Source: Sabulitectum sp964571965 (GTDB lineage: Bacteria; Fermentibacterota; Fermentibacteria; Fermentibacterales; JCC-6). Taken from it: 64,000 nucleotides of DNA. The stretch spans positions 1 to 64,000 of the forward strand of contig CAZNFQ010000001.1 of assembly GCA_964571965.1 (NCBI GenBank), given 5' to 3'. Made by a program: the position numbers and the translations under genes. Positions 53,566-61,295 of this stretch are shown piece after piece. Under the pieces are notes generated by a model, which did not search any database, was not told the origin of the DNA, and saw only the letters and a list, made by a program, of their open reading frames with translations. Positions within the stretch are counted from its first letter, which is position 1. Every line of letters starts with the position of its first letter.

Positions 53566-53919
53566 ATGGAGATCTACCGAGAGTTCACGTTCGATGCTGC
53601 CCATTGTCTGTCAGCCCTTCCTGATACTCACAGATGCAGCGCATTGCATGGTCATACTTTTTCCGTTACAGTTCATCTTGAAGGCGAAACTGATCCTGAA
53701 ATGGGATGGGTAAGGGACTACGGCGAAATAAAGGAAATATGCTCACCTGTGATAGAAATACTGGATCACTCCTATCTGAATGATGTACCCGGTCTGGAGA
53801 ATCCCACAAGCGAGAATATCGCAGTGTGGCTGTGGAACAGGATCAAACCCGGATTACCCGAGCTCTCCATGATAGAAGTTAAGGAAACACCGGGGACGGG
53901 CTGCAGGTACAGGGGATGA
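53566..53919 (+). CDS. queD: 6-carboxytetrahydropterin synthase QueD
   Basis: A 117-aa enzyme acting on dihydroneopterin triphosphate. Zinc ligands His13, His28 and His30, catalytic Cys24, the Asp67-His68 pair and Glu106 are in the expected places (DAAHCL, CSALHGHTF, LDHSYLND). ATG 53566 follows GGAG by six bases; a longer upstream frame lies within queE. It overlaps folE2 by four bases. Confidence 0.95.
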   Translation: MEIYREFTFDAAHCLSALPDTHRCSALHGHTFSVTVHLEGETDPEMGWVRDYGEIKEICSPVIEILDHSYLNDVPGLENPTSENIAVWLWNRIKPGLPELSMIEVKETPGTGCRYRG

Positions 53920-54713
53920 AAGACATTCAGAACCAGAGGGATAACAGGAACATTCCCCTGAAGGAAGCGGGAATCACAGACCTGAGATATCCCATTAAAA
54001 TACTGGACAAAGAGAACAAAGAGCAGAACACCATTGCTGATATATCAATGTCAGTCAGCCTTCCCCATGATTTCAAAGGCACTCACATGAGCCGTTTCAT
54101 CGAGGTTCTTGGTGAAACAGGCTGCCGTTTCCACGGGAAGACCATCCCGCTTATACTGAAAAAGCTGAAGAAGAAACTCCATGCTGAAAAAGCAGCTGTG
54201 AGAATATCTTTTCCGTATTTTCTCACAAGGAAAGCTCCAGTTTCAGGGGCCCATGCAAAAATGGGCTACTCCTGCGTTTTCACCGGGAAAACACGGGGAG
54301 CGGAAGACGATTTCATTCTTACCGTTACAGTTCCTGTGAGTACGCTCTGTCCCTGCAGCAAAGAGATAAGCCTGAAGGGTGCCCACAATCAGCGGGGTTA
54401 CGTTACAATGGACGTGCGAACGCGGCCACTCGAGGACGGCACTTTCGAGCTGCTCTGGATAGAGGAACTTGTGGAAATAGCAGAGAATTCCGCATCATCC
54501 CCACTTTACACAATACTGAAGCGTCCTGACGAGAAGTTCGTCACCGAACAGGCTTATGACAATCCTGTATTCGTGGAAGACATAGTTAGAAGTGTATCCG
54601 AGAAACTCATGGATGATCCGCGGGTGGTCTGGTTCAAGGTCAGGGCCGAAAACCATGAAAGCATACACAATCACAATGCATATGCCGTTGTTTCCTGGAG
54701 CCGCCCTCAGTGA
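53916..54713 (+). CDS. folE2: GTP cyclohydrolase FolE2 (type IB)
   Basis: A 265-aa type IB GTP cyclohydrolase, which makes dihydroneopterin triphosphate, the entry point for queuosine and folate. The family motifs GTHMSRF, LCPCSKEIS (Cys145, Cys147) and HNQRGYVTM are visible. Its position directly after queD indicates it supplies the queuosine path; it is the enzyme form that can work with metals other than zinc. Its end overlaps the convergent queF by seven bases. Confidence 0.95.
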   Translation: MKDIQNQRDNRNIPLKEAGITDLRYPIKILDKENKEQNTIADISMSVSLPHDFKGTHMSRFIEVLGETGCRFHGKTIPLILKKLKKKLHAEKAAVRISFPYFLTRKAPVSGAHAKMGYSCVFTGKTRGAEDDFILTVTVPVSTLCPCSKEISLKGAHNQRGYVTMDVRTRPLEDGTFELLWIEELVEIAENSASSPLYTILKRPDEKFVTEQAYDNPVFVEDIVRSVSEKLMDDPRVVWFKVRAENHESIHNHNAYAVVSWSRPQ

Positions 54714-55102
54714 TTCCTGTACTCAGCCTCAACTGAGATACCTATTCCGCCCCTTACGCCGAAATCTGCCACAACTCTGCACCACCTTGGCTTCAGAGCC
54801 TCTACGAGATCTGAAAGGATCAGGTTCGCGGCATGCTCATGAAATATCCCCCTGTTCCTGTATGTGCCTATATACAGTTTCAGTGATTTCGATTCCACTA
54901 TGCTCAGGTCGGGGATGTAAGTAATGGTGATCATGGCAAAATCAGGCTGCCCGGTCATGGGGCATACGCAGGTGAATTCATTTGTTGAGAGGGTAACGGT
55001 ATAGTCTCTTTCAGGATTCCTGTTGGGAAATGTTTCAAGTCCGCTGAACTCCGCGGTGTTATCCCCGAGAAGGGTCAGTCCGTGGTTATCTTCGGATGTC
55101 AT
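54707..55102 (-). CDS. queF: NADPH-dependent 7-cyano-7-deazaguanine reductase QueF
   Basis: A 131-aa unimodular QueF that reduces preQ0 to preQ1 with NADPH. The catalytic Cys47 and Asp54 lie in VCPMTGQPDFA and the substrate motif is ESKSLKLY (70-77). It is on the minus strand, convergent with the other queuosine genes, and its start overlaps the end of the upstream LytS-type kinase by 17 bases, so it is probably co-transcribed with that kinase and gatE. Confidence 0.96.
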   Translation of the reverse strand: MTSEDNHGLTLLGDNTAEFSGLETFPNRNPERDYTVTLSTNEFTCVCPMTGQPDFAMITITYIPDLSIVESKSLKLYIGTYRNRGIFHEHAANLILSDLVEALKPRWCRVVADFGVRGGIGISVEAEYRNH

Positions 55103-57605
55103 CTTTGCTCTCCTTTCTCAGCTCATCAGCTATGATGCGGACAAGATCATTTATTGCATAGGGCTTGCTCAGCATTCTGTGCCTGCCGGACAGCACCGAA
55201 AGACTGTCGCCGGCGTAGCCTGACGTAAAGATTACCGGCACGTGAAAACCTGCCGAGCATATCTTCCTGTAAGCGTCCGGACCATTGAGAACGGGCATGA
55301 CCACGTCGAATACAAGAATGTCCACGGATTCCGGCCTGGACAGGAAGATGTCCACTGCCTCACTTCCGTCTGCCGCTTTCAGAACTTTGATACCGGAAGC
55401 CATCAGACCTTCCATGGTCAGTTTTCTTACCTGGGTATCATCCTCCGCAAGAAGAACAGTTACCGAGGAAACATCTGCCGGATATTCGGAATACTCCACG
55501 GATCTCTCCGCAACACTCACTTCAGACCCATCACAGATCGGGAAGTACAGGGATATCTCGAAACCCCTTTCGGGAAGGTTACCTGCCTGAATCGCTCCAC
55601 CGTGTGATTCCATTATTCCAAGAACGGTTGATAGACCAAGACCGGTTCCCCTGTCTATCTGTTTGGTGGTGTAGAAAGGCTCGAAGATCATGCTGTGTTT
55701 CTCCGGTGGGATCCCCGGGCCCGAATCCCTAACCGTAAGTGACAGATAGCGTCCGGGGTGGATGGTTCCCGCCAGAAGCCTGCTGGTCTCTTCGCAAAGG
55801 TGCTCTCTCAGGACTATCTCTATTTGTCCGCCTTCCGGCATGGCATCCCTGGAGTTTATGCACAGGTTCATGAGAACCTGTTCTATCTGACCGGCATCAC
55901 CCATTACAGGCGGCATGTTCTCCGGTATGTCCGGAGAGATTACGATGTTTTCCTCCATTATCCTCTTGAGAAGCTTCAGGAAGTTCAGTGTGGTTCCGGA
56001 AAGGTCGAGAATTTTAAGTTCCGGTGTTTTATCCCTGCTGAACAGCAGAAGCTGCCTGACAAGTTCCCTTCCCTTCTTCGATGCATCGAGGATAGGTTTG
56101 GCCAGATCGCATGTTACACGATCATTTTCAGAGACTTTCTTCAGAATTTCAGTGTATCCCATTATCACGTGCAGAAGGTTGTTGAAATCGTGTGCCACCC
56201 CTCCTGCGAGCCTTCCGATGCTCTCCATCTTCTGTGACTGAAGGTCCTCGATCTCTTTTTCCATGAGATCGAGCTCTTTTTCCTTTATCACCGTTGTCTC
56301 GTAGAGAATCCCCGTTATTTCCACAGGGGTTCCCCCGGAGTCCTCGTCGCTTATCCTGGCACCGGTATTGAACCATCTCTTAATGCCGTCAAAGCCTGTA
56401 TAGCTTACTTCTCCGAAGATGCTGCGCCTTGTTCCCGTCTGAAGCTCCGAGAATGCAGGCTGCAAATCGGAAGACATCTCCGTACCGAGAAGAAAGTGCG
56501 AGAAAAGAGGGGGCTTCTCCTCAGGTGAGTATTTGAGAAGACGGAAGAAATCTTCATCGGCCATGAGTTCGTCCCGTATGAGATCCGCTTTCCAGAGAAC
56601 GGCACCTGAAGCATCCAGGGCCAGCTTCAGCTGATCGATTCTACGCTGAAGAGCGATCTCGGTATTCACCAGTCTGGTTATATCCACAGAAATGACGAGG
56701 GTGCAGTTCCTGCCCCTGTAGAAAAGCTCTCTTGCATGGATTAGAAAGGTCAGTTTTCCCCGCTCTCCAACAACTATCTCCATTGGAATGGCATCGGGTT
56801 TATCCCCTTCTGCCACCCTGTTCAGAAACTCAGTTATGGGTCCGCGGCTTTCAGGGGCCACAATATCGAGAAGATCGCTGTTTCCCGGATCGAATCTGGT
56901 AAAACCGAATCTGTTCAGCAGGGAGGTATTGATGTATACGATCTCAGTTCCGTCCAGAACCGTAATCCCGATGTTCCTGTCCAGTGATATTTCTTCGAAA
57001 AGGTCACTTACTTCCTGAAGTCTGCTCAGGGTTTCCTGATGCAGCGCCTCCCGGTTTCTGATGAGAAAAATGGCCAGAATGGACAGAATGGACCCTGCAG
57101 TGAGGGGAATGAAGGTTTCCCTGAGAACTGTCATTGCTATTCCACCGGGAAGGGTGAGTATCCATATGTAGTATATGAAAGCTGATCCGATTCCCGCGAT
57201 AACCTGAAAAAGTATGCCTGAGGATTTCTTCTGGAACATCCGCAGTATCATTCCGAAGAAGAATGCGCTGAAGATTATCCCGATTCCGGCGTTCATTCCC
57301 GCTCCACCTATGAACAGACGGTATAAGAGCAGTGGAACAATTGTTATCAGCCCCACGACGGGACCGCCGGTGAGCACCGCCACCACGATAATGGGGGTAC
57401 GCATGTCTATGAGTACCAGTGGACGGACTTCCACGCTGAACATCATTGCAAGGATCCCGCAGAGGGCGAATGCAATGCCCTGGATCAGCCAGCTTCTGCC
57501 GCGGCTGCCCAGCAATTTCCATCTGGAAAATCTGGTGACCATAAGAAAGGCCAGAACCAGAAGAGATGCGTTCTGTATAAGAGCTTTCAAAACCTCGGTT
57601 CTCAA
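55086..57605 (-). CDS. Membrane hybrid histidine kinase with 5TM-LytS-type sensor
   Basis: An 839-aa kinase. The N-terminal ~190 residues form about six membrane helices of the 5TM-5TMR_LYT type (DMRTPIIVVAVLTGGPVVGLI). Two PAS-like domains follow (about 195-320 and 325-445), then HisKA (GGVAHDFNNLLHVIMGYTEIL), HATPase (NLCINSRDAMPEGG, DSGPGIP, GTGLGLS), and a C-terminal receiver (LLAEDDTQ, LVFDVVMPVLNG, LSKPY). The start is TTG 57605 with GGAG upstream. 13 bases separate it from gatE upstream and it overlaps queF downstream. Its signal is unknown. Confidence 0.92.
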   Translation of the reverse strand: MRTEVLKALIQNASLLVLAFLMVTRFSRWKLLGSRGRSWLIQGIAFALCGILAMMFSVEVRPLVLIDMRTPIIVVAVLTGGPVVGLITIVPLLLYRLFIGGAGMNAGIGIIFSAFFFGMILRMFQKKSSGILFQVIAGIGSAFIYYIWILTLPGGIAMTVLRETFIPLTAGSILSILAIFLIRNREALHQETLSRLQEVSDLFEEISLDRNIGITVLDGTEIVYINTSLLNRFGFTRFDPGNSDLLDIVAPESRGPITEFLNRVAEGDKPDAIPMEIVVGERGKLTFLIHARELFYRGRNCTLVISVDITRLVNTEIALQRRIDQLKLALDASGAVLWKADLIRDELMADEDFFRLLKYSPEEKPPLFSHFLLGTEMSSDLQPAFSELQTGTRRSIFGEVSYTGFDGIKRWFNTGARISDEDSGGTPVEITGILYETTVIKEKELDLMEKEIEDLQSQKMESIGRLAGGVAHDFNNLLHVIMGYTEILKKVSENDRVTCDLAKPILDASKKGRELVRQLLLFSRDKTPELKILDLSGTTLNFLKLLKRIMEENIVISPDIPENMPPVMGDAGQIEQVLMNLCINSRDAMPEGGQIEIVLREHLCEETSRLLAGTIHPGRYLSLTVRDSGPGIPPEKHSMIFEPFYTTKQIDRGTGLGLSTVLGIMESHGGAIQAGNLPERGFEISLYFPICDGSEVSVAERSVEYSEYPADVSSVTVLLAEDDTQVRKLTMEGLMASGIKVLKAADGSEAVDIFLSRPESVDILVFDVVMPVLNGPDAYRKICSAGFHVPVIFTSGYAGDSLSVLSGRHRMLSKPYAINDLVRIIADELRKESKDDIRR

Positions 57606-57618
57606 TGCAAGCTCCGGT

Positions 57619-59277
57619 CTATGCCGGTTTCACCGACTGATATGCTTCCTCGAGGGATGGGTTCTCCATTGTACACATGTAATCGAGAACATAACCTGCC
57701 CCCTTTGCCGTAACACCCTTCCCTGAGAGCCGGAGAATGGAATCCCGTATGATTTCTTCACCCAGGGTTTCCATCCAGTCTATGCCCTTCCGTCTTGAAC
57801 CCCTCATGTGGTCCGCAAGAAGGCTTGCCAGCGGCGCCGGTTTCATGTCAACCTTCTTGATCAGAGAATCATAAAGATCACACAGCTCAAGATTCAGAAG
57901 CCTGTCCATGAGGTGTTCGCTGAGTCCGAGACGCCTGTAAACGGTGCGTCTTTCCCAGGGTTTCAGCGGCAGAAGCTTTTCAAGTTTTGTGAATGTGTCA
58001 GGGGGAATGGGCTGGGGCGGAAGATCCGTATCGGGATACATCCTGTCCGCCCCGGGAAGTATTCTCTCGAAATCGGTTGTACCGTCCAACTTAGCCTGCC
58101 GGGTCTCCGGCGGAATACCCTGGAAGGCTTCCTGTATCCTTATGCAGATCTCCTTCGCCGCAGTTATGAGATCCTCATCGGGTCCTGTGAAAAGAACCGC
58201 TGTATCCTCGTTGCTCAGGCCCATTTCCATCCTCAGGGCCCGGTCTGCTTCCTCTACGAAGGGGTGGTCTTCAAGACAGGCTATGACCCTTACCCTGCCT
58301 CGTATCTCATCGAGGAATGTTTTGCCGGGCTGTGTGGGGTGGGTGAGATATCTGCTGAAACCGGGGAGAGTCATGAGAGCGGTCTTTTTCCCATCAGTGG
58401 CGTCTTCAGTGGGAAGTACCTTGAACCTCGGCTTGAAGAGCTCAGGTTCCAGGTTCGAATGTCTGAGCTGGTGCCGCAGGTCGAGAAGCGCTTTCTGTCT
58501 GTAGGCTTCAATACGGGAAAGGGGTTCTATCATGGATATCCTGGGAACACCCTTGATCTCTATTCGTGTTCCTCCCTTTATGGAAACGTTCACGTCCTGC
58601 CTTACGGAGCCGATACCCCTGCGAACCAGGTGGGTTGACCGCATGGTCTCTCCAACCAGTTTTGCGGCCAGTGCCATTTCAAGAGGGGTGAGGAGTTCCG
58701 GAGCGGTTACAGGTTCCACCAGGGGTATGGAGAGTCTGTCCGTGCGGAAAACCACATGATGACCTATGTCGGATACTTCCCGGCAGGCGTCTTCCTCGAG
58801 GCTCATCTGAACGAAGTGAAGATCTCTCCCGAGAAAGGGAATAACCCCGTTGACCCCCACTATTGCAGTTCTCTGGAAACCGGTGGGAATGGAGCCGTCC
58901 AGGTACTGCTTTCTGGTTATGTGCAATTCGTCCACTAGGGACATATTGAACATCATTGCAAGCTGAAGTGCGGCGTTCACCGCTTCAGGATTGGTCTGAA
59001 AGGGAGGGGTGTCATCCATTTCGTACGTACACACGGAATCATTGTACAGAAGATAATGAACCTGTTTCTTCGTTTTGAATTCCATGAGAGCGGTTCCGTC
59101 GTATTCGCCGAACTCGCTCAGAGTAGGTCTCATGTGCCTGAGAAGCTCCTGGTTGTGCCTGTCGTTCCTGATCCTTGCCGGACACCTGCAGAAAAGCTTT
59201 CCCGGGGTGTCAAGCTGCTGATGTGTTTCCAGGCCTCCTTTGAAGCCGAGATCACGAAGTTCGGTATAGTTACGCAA
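57619..59277 (-). CDS. gatE: GatE-like Glu-tRNA(Gln) amidotransferase subunit
   Basis: A protein of about 552 aa in the GatB/GatE family, which recognises misacylated tRNA and works with a glutaminase. The GatE start GLETHQQLDTPGKLFCRCP, the long IEIKGVPRISMIEPLSRIEAYRQ segment, and an inserted AspRS-like GAD domain (about 330-400) mark the archaeal-type GatE rather than bacterial GatB. The C-terminal YqeY-like tail is present. I place the start at TTG 59277, six bases after AAAGGA; TTG 59364 is the longer option. gatD, its usual partner, is not in the window. Confidence 0.85.
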   Translation of the reverse strand: MRNYTELRDLGFKGGLETHQQLDTPGKLFCRCPARIRNDRHNQELLRHMRPTLSEFGEYDGTALMEFKTKKQVHYLLYNDSVCTYEMDDTPPFQTNPEAVNAALQLAMMFNMSLVDELHITRKQYLDGSIPTGFQRTAIVGVNGVIPFLGRDLHFVQMSLEEDACREVSDIGHHVVFRTDRLSIPLVEPVTAPELLTPLEMALAAKLVGETMRSTHLVRRGIGSVRQDVNVSIKGGTRIEIKGVPRISMIEPLSRIEAYRQKALLDLRHQLRHSNLEPELFKPRFKVLPTEDATDGKKTALMTLPGFSRYLTHPTQPGKTFLDEIRGRVRVIACLEDHPFVEEADRALRMEMGLSNEDTAVLFTGPDEDLITAAKEICIRIQEAFQGIPPETRQAKLDGTTDFERILPGADRMYPDTDLPPQPIPPDTFTKLEKLLPLKPWERRTVYRRLGLSEHLMDRLLNLELCDLYDSLIKKVDMKPAPLASLLADHMRGSRRKGIDWMETLGEEIIRDSILRLSGKGVTAKGAGYVLDYMCTMENPSLEEAYQSVKPA

Positions 59278-59372
59278 ATCGGTTCCTTTCGCGTATGTGA
59301 AAAGCGGAGAAGTGCTGTTTTTACAACCGGCAAAATAACGATTCCAGCTCTCCGGGTAAACCAAGGAAACTA

Positions 59373-59401
59373 TTGACCGGGGGATATGCCCATGATATTA
59401 T
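59373..59401 (+). promoter_or_regulatory. Sigma70-type promoter of the hpf-hprK-ptsHI operon
   Basis: TTGACC (59373-59378), 17 bases, TATTAT (59396-59401); five of six matches in each element. The expected start is about 59408, leaving a leader of about 97 bases before hpf. Confidence 0.65.
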
Positions 59402-59414
59402 CGTAATGTGAAAT

Positions 59415-59484
59415 CGGAAGCATTATTCTTTCACAGCCGCTTTTCCCGTACTACCGGGAGAGGCGGTTTTTAATTCGGCTTCCG
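59415..59484 (+). promoter_or_regulatory. Structured hpf leader with an internal terminator-like hairpin
   Basis: A 12-bp stem (59437-59448 with 59455-59466, two G-U pairs, loop TACTAC) is followed by TTTTT at 59467-59471, the form of an intrinsic terminator, yet it lies between the promoter and hpf. An outer stem CGGAAGC (59415-59421) with GCTTCCG (59478-59484) encloses it. The ribosome site of hpf follows directly. This suggests premature termination or attenuation, or a hairpin protecting the mRNA. Confidence 0.55.
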
Positions 59485-59504
59485 TTAACATGAAAGGAGT
59501 TACC

Positions 59505-60053
59505 ATGAACATCGAGATCAGCGCAAGACACTTCGACCTGACTGACGCCCTGAAGGATCATGTGGAGGATAAACTCTCCGTGCTTGCGAAATTCTATGAC
59601 GGAATTGACGATGTCCATGTTATTCTGGAACTCTCTGCAGGTATTAACCGCTCCCACGTTCAGTTGAGAGGCGACAGACTCCGCCTCGATTCCAGAGCAA
59701 AGGGACATGATATGTATTTTGCCTTTGACGACTGCGCAAACTCCCTTGAGAGGCAGCTCAGAAAATTCAAGGAAACTCATCATGACCATCCAAGAAGACA
59801 AAACAATGGCAGGGGATTGTCATCAGGGGCCTGGTACGTACCGGCGGAACCTTCGGAGCTGCCCGGGCCGGTTCTTTTAAAAGATGACAGCTCCATAAAG
59901 AAACTTACAACCAACCAGGCCATGACAGAATTCGAGGTGAGCGGTTCCGACGAAAACCTTGTTTTCTTCAACACTGAAACCGACTCCTTCAGTGCTGTCT
60001 ACAGAACATCCACCGGGGTTTCCCAGGTGGTAGAACTGGCTCCAAGGGAATAA
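59505..60053 (+). CDS. hpf: Ribosome hibernation promoting factor, long form
   Basis: A 182-aa long-form HPF. The N-terminal RNA-binding domain (1-100) has MNIEISARHFDLTDALKDHVEDKL and the C-terminal dimerisation domain (about 125-180) has VLLKDDSSIKKLTTNQAMTEFE...VVELAPRE. Long HPF joins 70S ribosomes into inactive 100S dimers in slow growth. ATG 59505 is chosen because AAAGGAG lies five bases before it; ATG 59490 would overlap that site. hprK begins two bases after its stop. Confidence 0.94.
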   Translation: MNIEISARHFDLTDALKDHVEDKLSVLAKFYDGIDDVHVILELSAGINRSHVQLRGDRLRLDSRAKGHDMYFAFDDCANSLERQLRKFKETHHDHPRRQNNGRGLSSGAWYVPAEPSELPGPVLLKDDSSIKKLTTNQAMTEFEVSGSDENLVFFNTETDSFSAVYRTSTGVSQVVELAPRE

Positions 60054-60054
60054 C

Positions 60055-61026
60055 GTGCAGGACAGGTATCCGGATCCGGCGGCACTTACCGTCGGCCTTC
60101 TTCACGAAAGGCTGGGAAGCAGGCTGCAGATAAGTCCTGCCACAGGTTCAGGGGGGTACAACCGAAGGGTTGTATCCCCCGATATCAGCAGACCGGGACT
60201 ATGTCTAACCGGGTATAAGCGGAATTTCCTCCACGACAGGATACAGATATTCGGAGAAACGGAGATCACCCTTCTGGAATCGCTTAACCTCGATGAAAGA
60301 GTTAAGGCCATTGCGAATGTGTTCAGCTTCCCGGTTGTCTGCAGCATGGTAACCAAGGGTTTCGCTCCCCCTCCGGAGCTTCTGGAAGCGGCTTCCGCGG
60401 CAAATTCCGCCCTTTTTCTATCTCCCAGGGATACCACCCCTCTCATACACGATCTGACAGATTTTCTTGGAGAGGTCTTTGCTCCCCACGTTTCCCTGCA
60501 TGCCACTCTGGTGGATCTTTTCGGAGAGGGCCTTCTGGTGATGGGAAGAAGCGCAATTGGAAAGAGCGAGGCTGTTCTGGGGCTGGTTGAAAGGGGACAC
60601 AGACTGGTGGCCGATGACCTGGTCAGGGTACGTCGTGCCGGAGACAGGCTCATTGGCACCGGAGACGCCCTTATAGGATTTCACATGGAGATAAGAGGAA
60701 TTGGCTTCGTGAACATTGCCGAACTGTTCGGTGTTGGAGCCACCAAGGAAAGGCAAACGGTAGATCTTGCAGTCAGGCTGATCGATGCCGGCATTGTGGA
60801 TGAAGCGGACAGGTCGGGGCTTGATGAGAAGACAATGAATATACTAGGGGTTGACGTACCACTTGTGGAAATTCCGGTTCTTCCTGGAAGAAACATCACC
60901 CTTCTTCTCGAAGTGGCTGCTATGATGAACATACAGGCGAAGAACACCGGGTGCACATCCGCGGAGAGGCTGAACAGAAAACTGATCTCCAGGATGGGCA
61001 TTAATGGACCGAGGGAAGAAACATGA
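60055..61026 (+). CDS. hprK: HPr kinase/phosphorylase
   Basis: A 323-aa bifunctional enzyme that adds phosphate to, and removes it from, a Ser of HPr. The P-loop is GRSAIGKS at 164-171, and the family signature MEIRGIGFVNIAELFG follows. The N-terminal domain is complete. GTG 60055 follows AAGGGA. It overlaps ptsH by four bases. Its presence means HPr is controlled at Ser46 as in Firmicutes and several Proteobacteria. Confidence 0.96.
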   Translation: MQDRYPDPAALTVGLLHERLGSRLQISPATGSGGYNRRVVSPDISRPGLCLTGYKRNFLHDRIQIFGETEITLLESLNLDERVKAIANVFSFPVVCSMVTKGFAPPPELLEAASAANSALFLSPRDTTPLIHDLTDFLGEVFAPHVSLHATLVDLFGEGLLVMGRSAIGKSEAVLGLVERGHRLVADDLVRVRRAGDRLIGTGDALIGFHMEIRGIGFVNIAELFGVGATKERQTVDLAVRLIDAGIVDEADRSGLDEKTMNILGVDVPLVEIPVLPGRNITLLLEVAAMMNIQAKNTGCTSAERLNRKLISRMGINGPREET

Positions 61027-61295
61027 TCGAAATCACCGTATCCGTTCCCAACAAACTTGGGATTCATGCCAGGCCTGCAGCCCTTATAGTCAGGGCTGCG
61101 GTGGAGTACGAATCCGATATATGGCTCTCCAACGGCGAAGAGAAAGTAAACGCGAAGAGCATCATGGGCGTAATGACCCTGGCAGCCTCCGGGGGAACTC
61201 CCGTGGTGGTCACAGCCGAAGGTGAAGATAGCAGTGAAGCCGCCGCCGCCGTCGCGGATGTGATAAGATCCGGTTTCGGTGAAGAGATGCTCTGA
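61023..61295 (+). CDS. ptsH: Phosphocarrier protein HPr
   Basis: A 90-aa HPr. His15 in LGIHARPAA takes phosphate from enzyme I; Ser46 in AKSIMGVMTL is the HPr kinase site. Both signatures are intact. It overlaps hprK and ptsI (TGATG), so all three are translated together. Confidence 0.97.
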   Translation: MIEITVSVPNKLGIHARPAALIVRAAVEYESDIWLSNGEEKVNAKSIMGVMTLAASGGTPVVVTAEGEDSSEAAAAVADVIRSGFGEEML

